Assembly: GCF_004405125.1 (NCBI RefSeq)
Contig: NZ_SORX01000011.1
Coordinates: forward strand, 28,482-92,481
DNA: 64,000 nucleotides
Direction: 5' to 3'
From: Jeotgalibacillus salarius
Lineage (GTDB): Bacteria; Bacillota; Bacilli; Bacillales; Jeotgalibacillaceae
Shown here piece by piece: positions 27,251-37,085 of this stretch. The translations under genes and the position numbers were made by a program. Below the pieces are notes generated by a model. It did no database searches and was not told the origin of the DNA. It was given only the letters and a program-made list of their open reading frames with translations. Within the stretch, counting starts at the first letter, position 1, and each line of letters begins with the position of its first letter.

Positions 27251-27275
27251 AAGAACCCGCGGGTTCTTTTATTTT
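27244..27275. terminator. Bidirectional terminator shared by two convergent genes
   Basis: A perfect 32-base palindrome with 16-base arms centred between 27259 and 27260. It contains the stop codons of both the LacI-family gene and the convergent CoA-disulfide reductase gene and gives A/T runs in both directions. Confidence 0.9.
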
Positions 27276-28618
27276 TTCTTCAGTTTCTTCATCGCTTTAT
27301 AGCCTATCATGTTCACAGGATCCTTTGGGGAGCTGTAGGGCGGGGCATAGGCGATCTCCAGGGTTTGCAGATCATCTACAGTTAATCCCCCGGTGATCGC
27401 TGTGCTGATTACGTCTATGCGCTTATCAGCACCTGGACCGACTGCCTGTGCACCAAATATTTTTCCATTTTCAGAAGAGAAATGAACAATCAGTGACAGC
27501 TTTGCTGCACCAGGGTAATAGCCTGCATGCTGTCTTGCATTCAACTCTACTGTTTCGAAAGACAGATTCATTTTTTCTAAGGAAAAAGCATTGTGACCGA
27601 CAACTGCGGCAGTTTGCTCAAACACCTTACAAATAGCAGTACCTAAAATCCCTTTGAACGGAATCGGGTTATCAATGATATGTCTGGCAGCAATATAAGC
27701 TTCACGATGAGCAACCCAGGCAAGTGGGACTTGTTTTGGCTTACCGGTAATGAAATCAACAGACTCAATGACATCGCCGATTGCATAAATATGCTCATCA
27801 TCCGTTTGCATATATTCATTTACCTTCACACCGCCAGTCGTTCCAATTGAAAGACCGGCATGCTCTGCAAGATGGGTATTAGGCTTGATACCTACAGCCA
27901 GTAAAAGAAAGTCTGCCTCGATTACTGATCCGTCAGATAGCTTGAGTGAATGATCTTCATTAATTTGCTTAACTGTAGATGATAAATGGAGGTCAACGTC
28001 ATTTTCAAGCAATTCATCCTCCAGTATGTTAGAAAATTCAGGCTCAAGAAGATTAAGGACGTGCTGTGAACGCTGAACAAGGTGCACCTTTATTCCGCGA
28101 GCTTTAAAGTTCTCTGCCATCTCCAGTCCTATAAAGCCACCACCAACAAGACAGACAGATTGATAATTCTTCTGAGTAATATGCTCATCAAGTTTCAGCA
28201 TGTCTTTAAATGAACGGAGGCTGTAGCAATTTCCTCTGTCAAGGTGTTTAATGTCCGGAACGATTGGAACAGCACCAGGCGAATAGACAAGCTTGTCGTA
28301 GTGTTCATCATATGTGTCATTCAGGATATGATCTTTTACAGTCACCGTTTTTTTATCTCTATTTATGCTGATTACTTCGTGACGGATCCGTACTTCAATA
28401 TTTTTGTCCTTTTGAAAAGATTCAGGTGTAGCAGCAATAAGATGTTCCTTTTCTTTCACAAAACCGCCAAGATAATATGGCAGGCCGCAGTTTGCAAAAG
28501 ACATCGTCCCATCCTTTTCAAACACGATGATTTCAGCTTGATCATCAAGCATTCTGAGCTGGGAAGCAAATGTAGCTCCTCCTGCGACACCGCCTATAAC
28601 AAGTACTTTCTTGGTCAT
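27269..28618 (-). CDS. cdr: CoA-disulfide reductase (FAD/NAD(P)-dependent)
   Basis: A 449-aa flavoprotein disulfide reductase with a single active-site cysteine, Cys44, in the SFANCGLPYYLGG motif. It has FAD and NAD(P)H folds (VLVIGGVAGGATFASQLR near the N-terminus, VCLVGGGFIGLEMAENF near residue 155) and a C-terminal dimerisation domain with AYAPPYSSPKDPVNMIGYKA. It likely keeps coenzyme A reduced; members of the family can also act as NADH oxidases or persulfide reductases. The DegV gene lies 13 bases upstream, so both may share a transcript. Confidence 0.85.
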   Translation of the reverse strand: MTKKVLVIGGVAGGATFASQLRMLDDQAEIIVFEKDGTMSFANCGLPYYLGGFVKEKEHLIAATPESFQKDKNIEVRIRHEVISINRDKKTVTVKDHILNDTYDEHYDKLVYSPGAVPIVPDIKHLDRGNCYSLRSFKDMLKLDEHITQKNYQSVCLVGGGFIGLEMAENFKARGIKVHLVQRSQHVLNLLEPEFSNILEDELLENDVDLHLSSTVKQINEDHSLKLSDGSVIEADFLLLAVGIKPNTHLAEHAGLSIGTTGGVKVNEYMQTDDEHIYAIGDVIESVDFITGKPKQVPLAWVAHREAYIAARHIIDNPIPFKGILGTAICKVFEQTAAVVGHNAFSLEKMNLSFETVELNARQHAGYYPGAAKLSLIVHFSSENGKIFGAQAVGPGADKRIDVISTAITGGLTVDDLQTLEIAYAPPYSSPKDPVNMIGYKAMKKLKKK

Positions 28619-28631
28619 CTAACCATTCCTA

Positions 28632-29495
28632 TCATCGTGAAGATTTTTTGTTCAGAAAGAAAATTGCAAGTGTGCCAGGTCCTGCGTGAGCACCAACAGC
28701 GGAACCGATCATACCCGTAAAAAATGTTGAAGTTCCGAACTCATTCTCAATCATTGTTTTCATTTCTTCAGCCAGTTCCGCATCGTCTCCGTGGCTGATT
28801 CCAATGATTTGCTGGTCGAGCTGGTCTCCACGTTCATTCATCACTTCAATAATTCTTTTTAACAGTTTTTTCTTTCCGCGGAGCTTTTCAAGCGGTACCA
28901 GCTTACCATCTTCTACATGTAACAGAGGTTTAATATTTAAGAGGCCTCCTATAAATGCAGATGCTTTTGAAACCCGTCCCCCTTTTGCAAGATAATCCAG
29001 GTCTTCTACAGTAAATAGATGCTCCATGTGCTTAAGCTGAAAATTCGCTTCGTCTAAAATTTCTTCAAATGCTGCCCCTTCAGAAAGCATTTCAGCAGCT
29101 TTCACCACGACCAGGCCATAACCAAGGGAAGCACATTTTGTATCTATTATTGTCAAATCAAGATCAGGATACTCCTCTTTTACCTGATCTCTTATCATTA
29201 CTCCCGTTTGATAAGTTCCTGAAAGTTCAGAAGAGAAAGCAATATACAGACCTTTTTTTCCTGATTTCGCAAGAGCCGTAAACTCTTCTTCCATTTTTTT
29301 TGGACTCACCTGTGATGTTTTTGGGTGTCCGCCATTTCTAATTGAATCGAAGACATCTTTTGAGTTAATTGTAACCAGGTCTTCATATTCTTCATCATCA
29401 ATATGTACATGGAGGGGAAGGAGTGTTATATTATGTTCTGTAAAAAATTCAGCAGGTAAATCGCTTGCGCTGTCTGCAAATAATTGGATAGTCAT
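28632..29495 (-). CDS. yitS: DegV family fatty-acid-binding protein (YitS-like)
   Basis: A 287-aa DegV-fold protein. DSASDLP at the N-terminus, TSQVSP, and SSELSGTYQTG are the lipid-binding signature regions, and GGRVSKASAFIGGLLNIKPLL is the C-domain hallmark. DegV proteins carry fatty acids, some as FakB subunits of fatty acid kinase. Divergent yitT next to it matches B. subtilis yitS-yitT. AAAGGAGC precedes the ATG. Confidence 0.88.
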   Translation of the reverse strand: MTIQLFADSASDLPAEFFTEHNITLLPLHVHIDDEEYEDLVTINSKDVFDSIRNGGHPKTSQVSPKKMEEEFTALAKSGKKGLYIAFSSELSGTYQTGVMIRDQVKEEYPDLDLTIIDTKCASLGYGLVVVKAAEMLSEGAAFEEILDEANFQLKHMEHLFTVEDLDYLAKGGRVSKASAFIGGLLNIKPLLHVEDGKLVPLEKLRGKKKLLKRIIEVMNERGDQLDQQIIGISHGDDAELAEEMKTMIENEFGTSTFFTGMIGSAVGAHAGPGTLAIFFLNKKSSR

Positions 29496-29632
29496 TTAGT
29501 GAGCTCCTTTAATGTTAGTTATAGTGTTAAGTTTAGCGATTAAATGAAACATTTACAATCACATTAGTGTTTTTGGCTCTAAAATTGATAAAGTAAAAGT
29601 GAACAGGAGAAAGAGGAAGGGGAGGGTGAAGT

Positions 29633-30526
29633 GTGGCAGAAATAAAAGACGCTTTCAGTATAAAGAAAGTATCAAAAGATACCTTATGGTTAGAATCGAA
29701 AAAAATTGCGATCGTCATTATAGGTGCTGTACTAAACGCAATTGCACTGAATTTATTTCTGATACCGGCAAATGTATTTGCCAGTGGTTTCACAGGAGCA
29801 GCACAGCTATTATCTAATATTTTTTATGACTTTACTCCTATTAATATTTCAACAGGGGTACTGCTTTTGATCTTAAATATCCCTGCAATTGTTTTGGGCT
29901 GGCTCAGAGTAGGTAAGATGTTTACAATTTACAGTCTGATCTCAGTCGGATTTACGACAATTGCACTTGAGATTATACCGATTGTTGAAGTATCTCCTGA
30001 TATATTGCTGAATGCAGTATTCGGTGGAGTGATCGCTGGTATTGGGGTCGGATTGACGCTTAAATGGGGTGCCTCCACAGGGGGTATGGACATTATTGCG
30101 ATGATTCTGTCACGTTTGAATGATAAGCCTGTTGGTATTTATTTCTTCTTGATGAACTCAGGTATCATTCTTCTTGCAAGTATGATTTTCGGCTGGGAAA
30201 AAGGCTTATATACACTGGTTACACTTTATGCCTCTACGCGAATGATCGATGCGCTTCACACGAGACATGAAAAACTGACTGCGATGATTGTCACAGATAA
30301 GTCTTCAGTTCTGAAAAAAGCGATTCATGACAAACTGGTGCGCGGAATCACGATTTTACCTGCCCGCGGCGCATTTGCAGATGATCCGAAAGAAATGCTG
30401 ATTATTGTCATCACGCGTTATGAACTGTTCGAACTGGAACGGATCATTCATAAGGCAGATCCGCATGCTTTTACAAATATTATTCAGACAACCGGTATCT
30501 TTGGTTTTTTCCGGAAAGAGGATTAA
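29633..30526 (+). CDS. yitT: YitT family membrane protein (DUF161/DUF2179)
   Basis: A 297-aa protein with five or six N-terminal membrane helices (NLFLIPANVFASGFTGAAQLLS, KWGASTGGMDIIA) and a C-terminal soluble DUF2179 domain (MIVTDKSSVLKKAIHDKLVRGITILPARGAF). Function is unknown. The start is GTG with GGGGAGGGTGAA upstream. It diverges from the DegV gene and is followed by a strong terminator. Confidence 0.88.
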   Translation: MAEIKDAFSIKKVSKDTLWLESKKIAIVIIGAVLNAIALNLFLIPANVFASGFTGAAQLLSNIFYDFTPINISTGVLLLILNIPAIVLGWLRVGKMFTIYSLISVGFTTIALEIIPIVEVSPDILLNAVFGGVIAGIGVGLTLKWGASTGGMDIIAMILSRLNDKPVGIYFFLMNSGIILLASMIFGWEKGLYTLVTLYASTRMIDALHTRHEKLTAMIVTDKSSVLKKAIHDKLVRGITILPARGAFADDPKEMLIIVITRYELFELERIIHKADPHAFTNIIQTTGIFGFFRKED

Positions 30527-30528
30527 AT

Positions 30529-30576
30529 AAAGACCGGAACGATGCATGTATGTTGTGCAATCGTTCCGGTCTTTTT
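30529..30576 (+). terminator. Terminator after yitT
   Basis: Stem AAAGACCGGAACGAT / ATCGTTCCGGTCTTT with a 16-base loop and a T run. It lies between convergent genes. Confidence 0.85.
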
Positions 30577-30653
30577 AAATGTCAGGCTTTGCCCCAATCA
30601 TTTACTGTGTACATACATGACTGAACTTTAATACAAACAGGGGCATATCACAT

Positions 30654-31460
30654 TTACAGGTTCAGTCTTTCTTCAAGAAAAAGTGCAATCCCGTCATCAT
30701 TATTCGTATCAGTAATATGCTTTGCAGTCGATCTGACACTGTCAATGCCATTTCCCATTGCTACGCCAATTCCTGCATAGTCAAGCATTTCAAGATCATT
30801 ATCTTCATCACCGAAAGCAATCACCTTATCTTTTGATATGCCGTAATGATCAGCAACTTTTTTTAATCCGACTGCTTTGTTCATTCCGGACTTGACGATT
30901 TCAATCACATGCCACGGCGCGCCCCAGCGTCTGTGATCGATGACTTCAGCGTGGACCTCGCTTAGATGTGCTCTGATTCTTTCAACATGTGATTCATCGG
31001 CATGAATCAACAGGCTTGTCGGGTTTGCAGGAAGGTAGGTTCTAAGGTCTCCTGACTTTATGTTTGGATTTCCGAAACCGAAGATGTCTAATAGTTTTTC
31101 ATCGTGGTAGTGCAAATACACATCGTCCAGTATTTCCGCAACCATATTATGAAATTCAAAATCGTGAACAGCTTCAACGATTTCTTTTACCACATTCAGG
31201 TTCATAGGTTCATGGTGCAGACCCCATTGCTGATCAAGTGGGTGGTGCACAAATGCCCCATTAAAATTCACTATGGGTGTGTGTAAAGCAAGTTCTTTGT
31301 AATAAGCTTCGCTGGCTCTGAAAGGTCTTCCTGTCGCAATCATCACTTCATGACCTGCTTCTTTTGCCTTCAAGAGCGTCTTTTTCGTTCTGTCTGAAAT
31401 GATTTTTTCGTCAGTCAGCAACGTGCCGTCAAGGTCTAATGCAATTAAATGCTTCTCCAT
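30654..31460 (-). CDS. yitU: HAD-superfamily (Cof type) phosphatase YitU
   Basis: A 268-aa HAD hydrolase. Motif I is ALDLDGTLL with the Asp nucleophile near residue 8, motif II is MIATGRP and the C-terminal motif is IAFGDEDNDLEML. The long cap is the Cof/IIB type, typical of sugar-phosphate or flavin-precursor phosphatases; B. subtilis YitU has been assigned a role in FMN-precursor dephosphorylation, so that is one plausible job here. Start 31460 is chosen because GGAGGAGCG precedes it; a longer frame to 31508 adds an unconserved leader. Confidence 0.88.
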   Translation of the reverse strand: MEKHLIALDLDGTLLTDEKIISDRTKKTLLKAKEAGHEVMIATGRPFRASEAYYKELALHTPIVNFNGAFVHHPLDQQWGLHHEPMNLNVVKEIVEAVHDFEFHNMVAEILDDVYLHYHDEKLLDIFGFGNPNIKSGDLRTYLPANPTSLLIHADESHVERIRAHLSEVHAEVIDHRRWGAPWHVIEIVKSGMNKAVGLKKVADHYGISKDKVIAFGDEDNDLEMLDYAGIGVAMGNGIDSVRSTAKHITDTNNDDGIALFLEERLNL

Positions 31461-31595
31461 ATGAATACGCTCCTCCACTTCTATCATCATTCGGTTCCAT
31501 TGTAGCATTCTTCAATATAACTAAGGTGAAATAGTATGCCACTTTTTGGTTGTATGATAATATATGAGCGAAAAGAATTGAAAGGAGCTACACAT

Positions 31596-32360
31596 TTGAT
31601 CGAAATACATAATAAGAAAATTGCCGGTATTCCATGTTTGCATGTAGAAAATAGCCAATCTGAAAAATCACCCGTGATCTTTTTCTTTCATGGTTTTATG
31701 AGCGCGAAGGAGCACAACCTTCATTACGCTTATCTTTTAGCGGAAAAAGGTTTTAGTGTTATTCTGCCTGACGCAGCGTATCACGGAGAACGTTCGGATG
31801 GATCCGATGAAACGGTCATGAGTACACGCTTCTGGCAAATTGTTGTGAGATCTATAGAAGAGTTTAATGCGATGAAGCTGGAACTTGTGAATCAGGGCTA
31901 TGCTGAGGATCACCACATCGGAGCAGCAGGGACGTCTATGGGAGGTATTACCATACTTGGCGCGCTGAAGAGATATGATTGGATACACACAGCTGTCAGT
32001 CTGATGGGATCACCAGCATACGTTGGATTTGCAAAAGCCCAGATTCAACACTTCGAGAAGAATGGATTTAAGCTGCCGATGCGTGAAGAAGAGGTCGATG
32101 AACAGCTGAGAGTGCTGGAGGAATATGATTTAAGTCTTCATCCTGATAAACTGAATGACCGTCCTCTGTTATTCTGGCACGGAAAAGCCGATACAGTAGT
32201 TCCATATGAACCGACATATGCATTTTTTAAAGCCATTCACCAAATGTATGATAAAAAAGATAACTTGAGATTTATTTCCGAAGAAACCGAAGGACACAAA
32301 GTGACGCGAAAAGGCCTATTAGAAACTGTAAAATGGTTTGACCGTCATATGCAATCATGA
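31596..32360 (+). CDS. yitV: Alpha/beta hydrolase, esterase YitV
   Basis: A 254-aa serine hydrolase. FFFHGFMSAKEHN contains the oxyanion region, GTSMGG places the nucleophile at Ser114, HGKADTVVP holds the acid and EGHKVT the His. The start is TTG with AAAGGAG at 31581-31587, better placed than an upstream ATG at 31536. It diverges from yitU and is followed 60 bases later by yitW, the B. subtilis order. The natural substrate is unknown. Confidence 0.88.
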   Translation: MIEIHNKKIAGIPCLHVENSQSEKSPVIFFFHGFMSAKEHNLHYAYLLAEKGFSVILPDAAYHGERSDGSDETVMSTRFWQIVVRSIEEFNAMKLELVNQGYAEDHHIGAAGTSMGGITILGALKRYDWIHTAVSLMGSPAYVGFAKAQIQHFEKNGFKLPMREEEVDEQLRVLEEYDLSLHPDKLNDRPLLFWHGKADTVVPYEPTYAFFKAIHQMYDKKDNLRFISEETEGHKVTRKGLLETVKWFDRHMQS

Positions 32361-32420
32361 CAGTTTCAGTTAGAGCAGTTTTTTGGTATGATGAAGACAA
32401 AGAAATAAAGGAGTGATTAG

Positions 32421-32729
32421 ATGGATCAGGATATGAGAGACAGCATCATGGGTGCTCTTGAACAGGTTATTGACCCTGAACTGGGTATTGATATTGTAAA
32501 CTTAGGTCTAGTCTATGATGTTTTCATGGACGACGCAGGTAACGCAGAAGTTAAAATGACATTAACATCTATGGGCTGCCCGCTTGCACCGGTTATTGTG
32601 GATCAGGTTAAAGCAGCACTTGCTGATGTGCCGGAAGTAAAGGAAGTAGAAGTGAACATCGTGTGGAGTCCGCCATGGAGCAAGGACAACATGTCACGCT
32701 ATGCTAAAATTGCATTAGGAATTACGTGA
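32421..32729 (+). CDS. yitW: MIP18/DUF59 iron-sulfur assembly-type protein YitW
   Basis: A 102-aa MIP18-family protein related to SufT and PaaD. DPELGIDIVNLGLVYDV and the reactive-Cys motif TSMGCPLAP (Cys about residue 54) are diagnostic. It probably assists iron-sulfur cluster maturation. RBS AAGGAGTGATTAG and ATG are clear. A strong terminator follows. Confidence 0.92.
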   Translation: MDQDMRDSIMGALEQVIDPELGIDIVNLGLVYDVFMDDAGNAEVKMTLTSMGCPLAPVIVDQVKAALADVPEVKEVEVNIVWSPPWSKDNMSRYAKIALGIT

Positions 32730-32734
32730 TAACG

Positions 32735-32768
32735 AAAAAAAGGTTTGGCCAAGTGCCAAACCTTTTTT
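32735..32768 (+). terminator. Terminator after yitW
   Basis: Perfect stem AAAAAAGGTTTGGC / GCCAAACCTTTTTT with a CAAGT loop. Confidence 0.92.
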
Positions 32769-32830
32769 ATATGAAAGATGTTTCATTGAAACGAAAACGA
32801 TGTTTAATCGTACATACAAATGTAAGACTT

Positions 32831-33661
32831 TTATGAAATCCAAAGAACGAGTAATACAATTGGTCCAACAACCAAACAATAGATAGCAAAGTAAATCAGG
32901 TTACCTTTAGCCATAATATTCATAAACCACTTTAATGAAAAGTAAGAAGCGATCAGTGAAGCAATGAAAGCAAGCAAGTAAGGCACCCAGAGATCTGCAA
33001 GATTTTCATCCTGAAGAAGGTCTGAAAAACTTAACACCATACCTCCAAGACTGACAGGAACAAATAGCAGGAAGGAATAGCGAAGTGCTGTTTCCTGGTG
33101 GATACCCCGTGCCATCGCTGCCACAATTGTTGCGCCACTGCGGCTGATGCCTGGTATTAATGCAACTGCCTGGGCAAAACCAATAATGACTGCATCTTTT
33201 ACAGACATTCCACTTTCACCACGTTTTCCTCGCAGGTTTCTGATGAGGAAAAGTGCAATACCGGTGATCATGAGTGTGACTGCAACAGTCTGTGGCCCTG
33301 ACAAACGTGAAATATCTTCATCGAACAGCACGCCGATTACACCTGCAGGGATCGTACCGATAATGAGATAAAGGATAAAGTTAAATTCAGTTTTGTCTTC
33401 CGGTTTACGTGTTTTTATGTATCCGAGCCCTCTAGTAATCAAACGCATAATGTCTTCGCGGAAAACAATCAAAACGGCGATCAGAGAAGCTGAATTCACC
33501 ATTAATTCAAAGGTGAAGTTGTTTCCTTCTATTTCTATACCGAGAAAGTATTGAGCAAGCTGAAGATGCCCGCTTGATGAAATTGGAATTGGTTCAGTAA
33601 ATCCCTGAAACAGACCAAGAAAAGTAAATTTTAAAATAATCCATAATTGTTCAATATCCAT
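32831..33661 (-). CDS. uppP: Undecaprenyl-diphosphatase UppP/BacA
   Basis: A 276-aa membrane phosphatase that recycles the lipid carrier for peptidoglycan and teichoic acid synthesis. The two signature re-entrant motifs are visible: [14 protein letters not shown] near residue 20 and PGISRSGAT near 168. About eight membrane helices are predicted. The first motif has EPIPISSS rather than the more common EFLPISST, a variant seen in BacA homologues. ATG follows a GGAGG site. Confidence 0.9.
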   Translation of the reverse strand: MDIEQLWIILKFTFLGLFQGFTEPIPISSSGHLQLAQYFLGIEIEGNNFTFELMVNSASLIAVLIVFREDIMRLITRGLGYIKTRKPEDKTEFNFILYLIIGTIPAGVIGVLFDEDISRLSGPQTVAVTLMITGIALFLIRNLRGKRGESGMSVKDAVIIGFAQAVALIPGISRSGATIVAAMARGIHQETALRYSFLLFVPVSLGGMVLSFSDLLQDENLADLWVPYLLAFIASLIASYFSLKWFMNIMAKGNLIYFAIYCLVVGPIVLLVLWIS

Positions 33662-33731
33662 AAAAATCCTCCATTATTTTAACCTGCTCTTAATTTAACC
33701 ACCGAAGAGAACGGATGTAAAGCAGTTCTTC

Positions 33732-33761
33732 TTTACAATTTGATGAAAACAATGATAAAAT
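33732..33761 (+). promoter_or_regulatory. Candidate clpB promoter
   Basis: TTTACA (33732-33737), 18 bases, TAAAAT (33756-33761), just upstream of the CtsR operator. Confidence 0.5.
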
Positions 33762-33770
33762 ATAACAAAA

Positions 33771-33787
33771 GGTCAAAGAAGGTCAAA
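33771..33787 (+). promoter_or_regulatory. CtsR operator upstream of clpB
   Basis: GGTCAAAGAAGGTCAAA is an exact tandem heptamer of the CtsR type (RGTCAAANANRGTCAAA). It overlaps the clpB ribosome site, so bound CtsR would block early transcription. Confidence 0.93.
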
Positions 33788-33798
33788 GGAGTGATCTG

Positions 33799-36378
33799 AT
33801 GAAACTGGATCAAATGACTTATAGTGTTCAGGATGCGTTTACAGAAGGAAAGCAGCTGGCTTTGGACAGCAAACATTCTTCTGTTGAAATAGAACATGTA
33901 CTATCAGCTCTGACAGATAATGATTTTACGGTGCGCATATTTTCGGGCATGGATGTATCTGTGCCCGATTTAAAACAATATCTATCTGAGAGACTATCTT
34001 CTTTTCCAATCATTTATGCAGATCGATACGATCCAGTATTTACAGGAGACGTAGGAGTCTGGCTGAAAAAATCGGAAGAGGTTATGAATGACTATACTGA
34101 TGAATTTCTTTCGATAGAACATTTAATGATCGGTTTGCTGAAGTTGACTCATCTAAATGTTGTGAAATATGTATTAGAAAATAGCAGCGGATCTTCAGAG
34201 CTGAAAAAAGTAGTAGATAAGATAAGAGGAGGAAGAAGAGTGACGAGCCAAAATCCTGAAGTAGCATATGAAGCACTGACTAAATATGGCCGTGATCTGG
34301 TGGAAGAAGTGAAAAAAGGAAAAATGGATCCTGTCATTGGACGGGATGCTGAAATCAGACATGTGATCAGGATCTTATCACGAAAAACGAAAAATAATCC
34401 TGTACTTATCGGTGAACCGGGGGTTGGTAAAACAGCAATCGTTGAAGGGCTGGCTCAGCGGATTGTCAGAAAAGACGTGCCGGAAGGGCTGAAAGACAAG
34501 ATCGTTTTTGAACTTGATATGAGCGCTTTAGTTGCAGGTGCAAAATTCAGAGGAGAATTCGAAGAGAGACTAAAGGCTGTTCTGGCAGAAGTGAAGAATA
34601 GTGACGGTCAGATCATTTTGTTCATAGATGAGCTTCATACCATTGTTGGCGCAGGTAAAACGGAAGGGTCTATGGATGCCGGAAATATGCTAAAGCCGAT
34701 GCTTGCAAGAGGTGAAATACATTGTATTGGTGCCACCACGTTAAATGAACATAGGCAATATATTGAAAAAGATCCGGCACTTGAACGCAGATTCCAGCAG
34801 GTTATGGTCCATGAACCTGATGAAGCCGATACAGTTTCAATATTGCGGGGATTGAAAGAGCGGTTTGAACTTCATCATGGAGTAAGGATTCACGATCGTG
34901 CAATCGTTGCTGCTGCAAAGCTCTCGGAACGTTATATCACTGATCGATTTCTTCCTGATAAAGCGATAGATCTAATCGATGAAGCCTGCGCGATGATCCG
35001 GACTGAAATTGACTCCATGCCACAGGAGCTTGATGAAGCATTCCGCAGAGTCATGCAGCTTGAAATTGAAGAGGAAGCACTGGCAAAAGAGAATGATACA
35101 GTAAGCACAGAACGTCTTAGAAAACTCCGTCTTGAGCTTACTGAATTGAAACAACAGGCAGAAGTAATGAAAGCAAAGTGGGAAAATGAGAAACAGTCTC
35201 TTGTTGCAGTACAGGAGAAAAAAGAAGCGCTGGATAAGTTAAGAAGAGAACTTGAAGAAGCTGAAAACAACTATGATTTATCAAAAGCAGCAGAGCTGAA
35301 ACATGGACATATTCCTAAGCTTGAAAAAGAAATTACAGCACTTGAGTTTGAAAATGAAACGTCACGTGACGAAAACAGATTGCTGAGAGAAGAAGTTTCA
35401 GAAGAAGAAATCGCTTCGATCGTTGCACGTTGGACTGGCATTCCTGTCACCAGATTAATTGAAGAAGAACGCCAAAAGTTATTGAGACTCGAAGACACTC
35501 TCCAGGAGAGAGTGATCGGCCAGCAGGAAGCAGTGACAGCAGTAACAGAAGCCGTTTTAAGAGCGCGTGCAGGAATTAAAGACCCTGACCGGCCGATCGG
35601 ATCATTTATCTTCCTGGGACCTACAGGAGTCGGAAAAACGGAATTGGCCAAATCATTAGCATTTACATTATTCGACAGTGAAGAACAAATGATTAGAATA
35701 GACATGTCAGAGTATATGGAAAAACATGCTGTTTCACGACTGATCGGCGCACCGCCCGGATATATTGGATATGAAGAAGGCGGTCAGCTGACAGAGGCAG
35801 TCAGAAGAAAGCCGTACTCTGTGATCCTGCTTGATGAAATAGAAAAAGCACACCCTGAAGTGTTCAACATTCTTTTACAGATGCTTGATGAAGGCAGAAT
35901 CACTGATTCTAAAGGGCGGACAGTTGACTTTAAAAATACGATTATCATTATGACATCAAATATAGGGTCCAGTCATTTGCTTGAACAGTCCGGGGATCCT
36001 GAGCATGCAAGAGAGCTTGTCATGGGAGAGCTGCATCGTCATTTCAGACCGGAGCTTCTGAACCGGATGGATGATATCGTTCTCTTTAATCCTTTAAATG
36101 AAGAGCATATGAAAGGAATCGTCTATAAAATGGTTGAAGAACTTCAAAGAAGGTTGTCTGAACAGCACATTACGCTGGAACTGTCAGATGATACAGTTGC
36201 ATATATTGCGAAAACAGCTTACAACCCATCATTTGGAGCGAGACCACTAAAGCGTTATATACAGAAAGAAGTGGAGACGTTGCTTGCGAAGGAACTGCTT
36301 AGAGGGAATGTTAAAGCGTACAGTCATATTACAATTCAACGGGAAGACGATCAGTATGTATTGATCGAAAATAGTTAA
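33799..36378 (+). CDS. clpB: ATP-dependent disaggregase ClpB
   Basis: An 859-aa AAA+ chaperone that dissolves protein aggregates with DnaK. Order of domains: Clp N-domain (1 to about 145), first AAA+ with Walker A GEPGVGKT (Lys211) and ILFIDELHT, a long coiled-coil middle domain (about 400-530, rich in Glu and Lys), and second AAA+ with GPTGVGKT (Lys613) and [13 protein letters not shown]. There is no IGF/LGF loop for ClpP binding, and the long middle domain supports ClpB rather than ClpC or ClpE. A CtsR box overlaps the ribosome site, so heat-shock control is expected. Confidence 0.95.
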   Translation: MKLDQMTYSVQDAFTEGKQLALDSKHSSVEIEHVLSALTDNDFTVRIFSGMDVSVPDLKQYLSERLSSFPIIYADRYDPVFTGDVGVWLKKSEEVMNDYTDEFLSIEHLMIGLLKLTHLNVVKYVLENSSGSSELKKVVDKIRGGRRVTSQNPEVAYEALTKYGRDLVEEVKKGKMDPVIGRDAEIRHVIRILSRKTKNNPVLIGEPGVGKTAIVEGLAQRIVRKDVPEGLKDKIVFELDMSALVAGAKFRGEFEERLKAVLAEVKNSDGQIILFIDELHTIVGAGKTEGSMDAGNMLKPMLARGEIHCIGATTLNEHRQYIEKDPALERRFQQVMVHEPDEADTVSILRGLKERFELHHGVRIHDRAIVAAAKLSERYITDRFLPDKAIDLIDEACAMIRTEIDSMPQELDEAFRRVMQLEIEEEALAKENDTVSTERLRKLRLELTELKQQAEVMKAKWENEKQSLVAVQEKKEALDKLRRELEEAENNYDLSKAAELKHGHIPKLEKEITALEFENETSRDENRLLREEVSEEEIASIVARWTGIPVTRLIEEERQKLLRLEDTLQERVIGQQEAVTAVTEAVLRARAGIKDPDRPIGSFIFLGPTGVGKTELAKSLAFTLFDSEEQMIRIDMSEYMEKHAVSRLIGAPPGYIGYEEGGQLTEAVRRKPYSVILLDEIEKAHPEVFNILLQMLDEGRITDSKGRTVDFKNTIIIMTSNIGSSHLLEQSGDPEHARELVMGELHRHFRPELLNRMDDIVLFNPLNEEHMKGIVYKMVEELQRRLSEQHITLELSDDTVAYIAKTAYNPSFGARPLKRYIQKEVETLLAKELLRGNVKAYSHITIQREDDQYVLIENS

Positions 36379-36380
36379 AA

Positions 36381-36417
36381 ATCATGATCCCTGTAAATGG
36401 GGATCATGATTTTTTAG
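36381..36417. terminator. Terminator between clpB and yjzD
   Basis: Stem AAAATCATGATCCC / GGGGATCATGATTTTTT. It overlaps the 3' end of the convergent yjzD gene. Confidence 0.88.
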
Positions 36418-36608
36418 TGGTGTTCCGCGGGCTGCGGTTTAGGAATGATTGTACCAAGAATGAATAGTAATACAGTTACGATGACCGATATGATCGTAGC
36501 CGTCATAAATTCATAAGGAACGCCATTCATAGAACTTACAACGTAAGCCATCATATGAGTTAATAAAAACGTCCAGAAAAATGTCCAGAAGTATGTCAAA
36601 GGATTCAC
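36414..36608 (-). CDS. yjzD: DUF2929 small membrane protein YjzD
   Basis: A 64-aa protein with two hydrophobic segments separated by a short NGVPYEF loop, matching the DUF2929/YjzD family. Function is unknown. Its place beside comZ and fabH follows the B. subtilis neighbourhood. The ATG has GAGGTGAATCC upstream on the minus strand. Confidence 0.8.
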   Translation of the reverse strand: MNPLTYFWTFFWTFLLTHMMAYVVSSMNGVPYEFMTATIISVIVTVLLFILGTIIPKPQPAEHH

Positions 36609-36738
36609 CTCATTTCAGAAAATACATCGCTTTCATTTTAGCACAATTTTTAAGAAAAGAAATGTACAATCGATGAAATCGTCTTCAATTTCAGTTATGA
36701 TGGAAGCGTAATAGATAGAACATGAAGGAGAGAGTAAA

Positions 36739-36921
36739 ATGGCAGATGATAAAACGATGGAATTTATGCAGATTGCAATGAAATACCTACCTGAAGCTAA
36801 AGCTAAAATGGAAGAGGCAGGAATTGAAGTGTCAGTAGAATCACTGCAGCCATTTATGTCACTTTTCGCAAAAGCGATGAATGATGCATATGAACTTGGA
36901 AAAGCAGATGCAACTAAATAA
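36739..36921 (+). CDS. comZ: Competence regulator ComZ
   Basis: A 60-aa cytosolic protein with the ComZ pattern: EFMQIAMKYLPEAKAKMEEAGIE, then LQPFMSLFAKAMNDAYELGKADA. In B. subtilis ComZ represses comG expression. RBS GAAGGAGAGAG and ATG are clear. It lies just before fabH, as in B. subtilis, and has its own terminator. Confidence 0.9.
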   Translation: MADDKTMEFMQIAMKYLPEAKAKMEEAGIEVSVESLQPFMSLFAKAMNDAYELGKADATK

Positions 36922-36927
36922 AAAATA

Positions 36928-36963
36928 AGCCCAGACGCTCTTAAAAGTGACTGGGTTTTTTTC
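36928..36963 (+). terminator. Terminator after comZ
   Basis: Stem AAGCCCAG / CTGGGTTTTTTT with an A/T-rich loop. Confidence 0.65.
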
Positions 36964-36994
36964 TATTAAATGAAGTCAGGATTCTATTCAGAAG

Positions 36995-37039
36995 TTGAAA
37001 AGAATAAGATTATCATATAATATTAGTACCAACTCATAA
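36995..37039 (+). promoter_or_regulatory. fabH promoter with FapR-like operator
   Basis: TTGAAA (36995-37000), 15 bases, TATAAT (37016-37021). Immediately downstream, TTAGTACCAACTCATAA (37023-37039) matches the FapR site TTAGTACCTAGTACTAA at 13 of 17 positions, with the left half intact. A bound repressor would cover the start point. Confidence 0.65.
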
Positions 37040-37085
37040 TATTTGATCATATTCAATGAAAATTCATTAGAAAGAAGGAAGATAT

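Noticed and set aside
34932..35705. Two adjoining long open frames antisense to clpB
   Set aside because: They mirror the Glu/Lys-rich coiled coil of ClpB, giving Ser/Phe-rich translations; no start signals.
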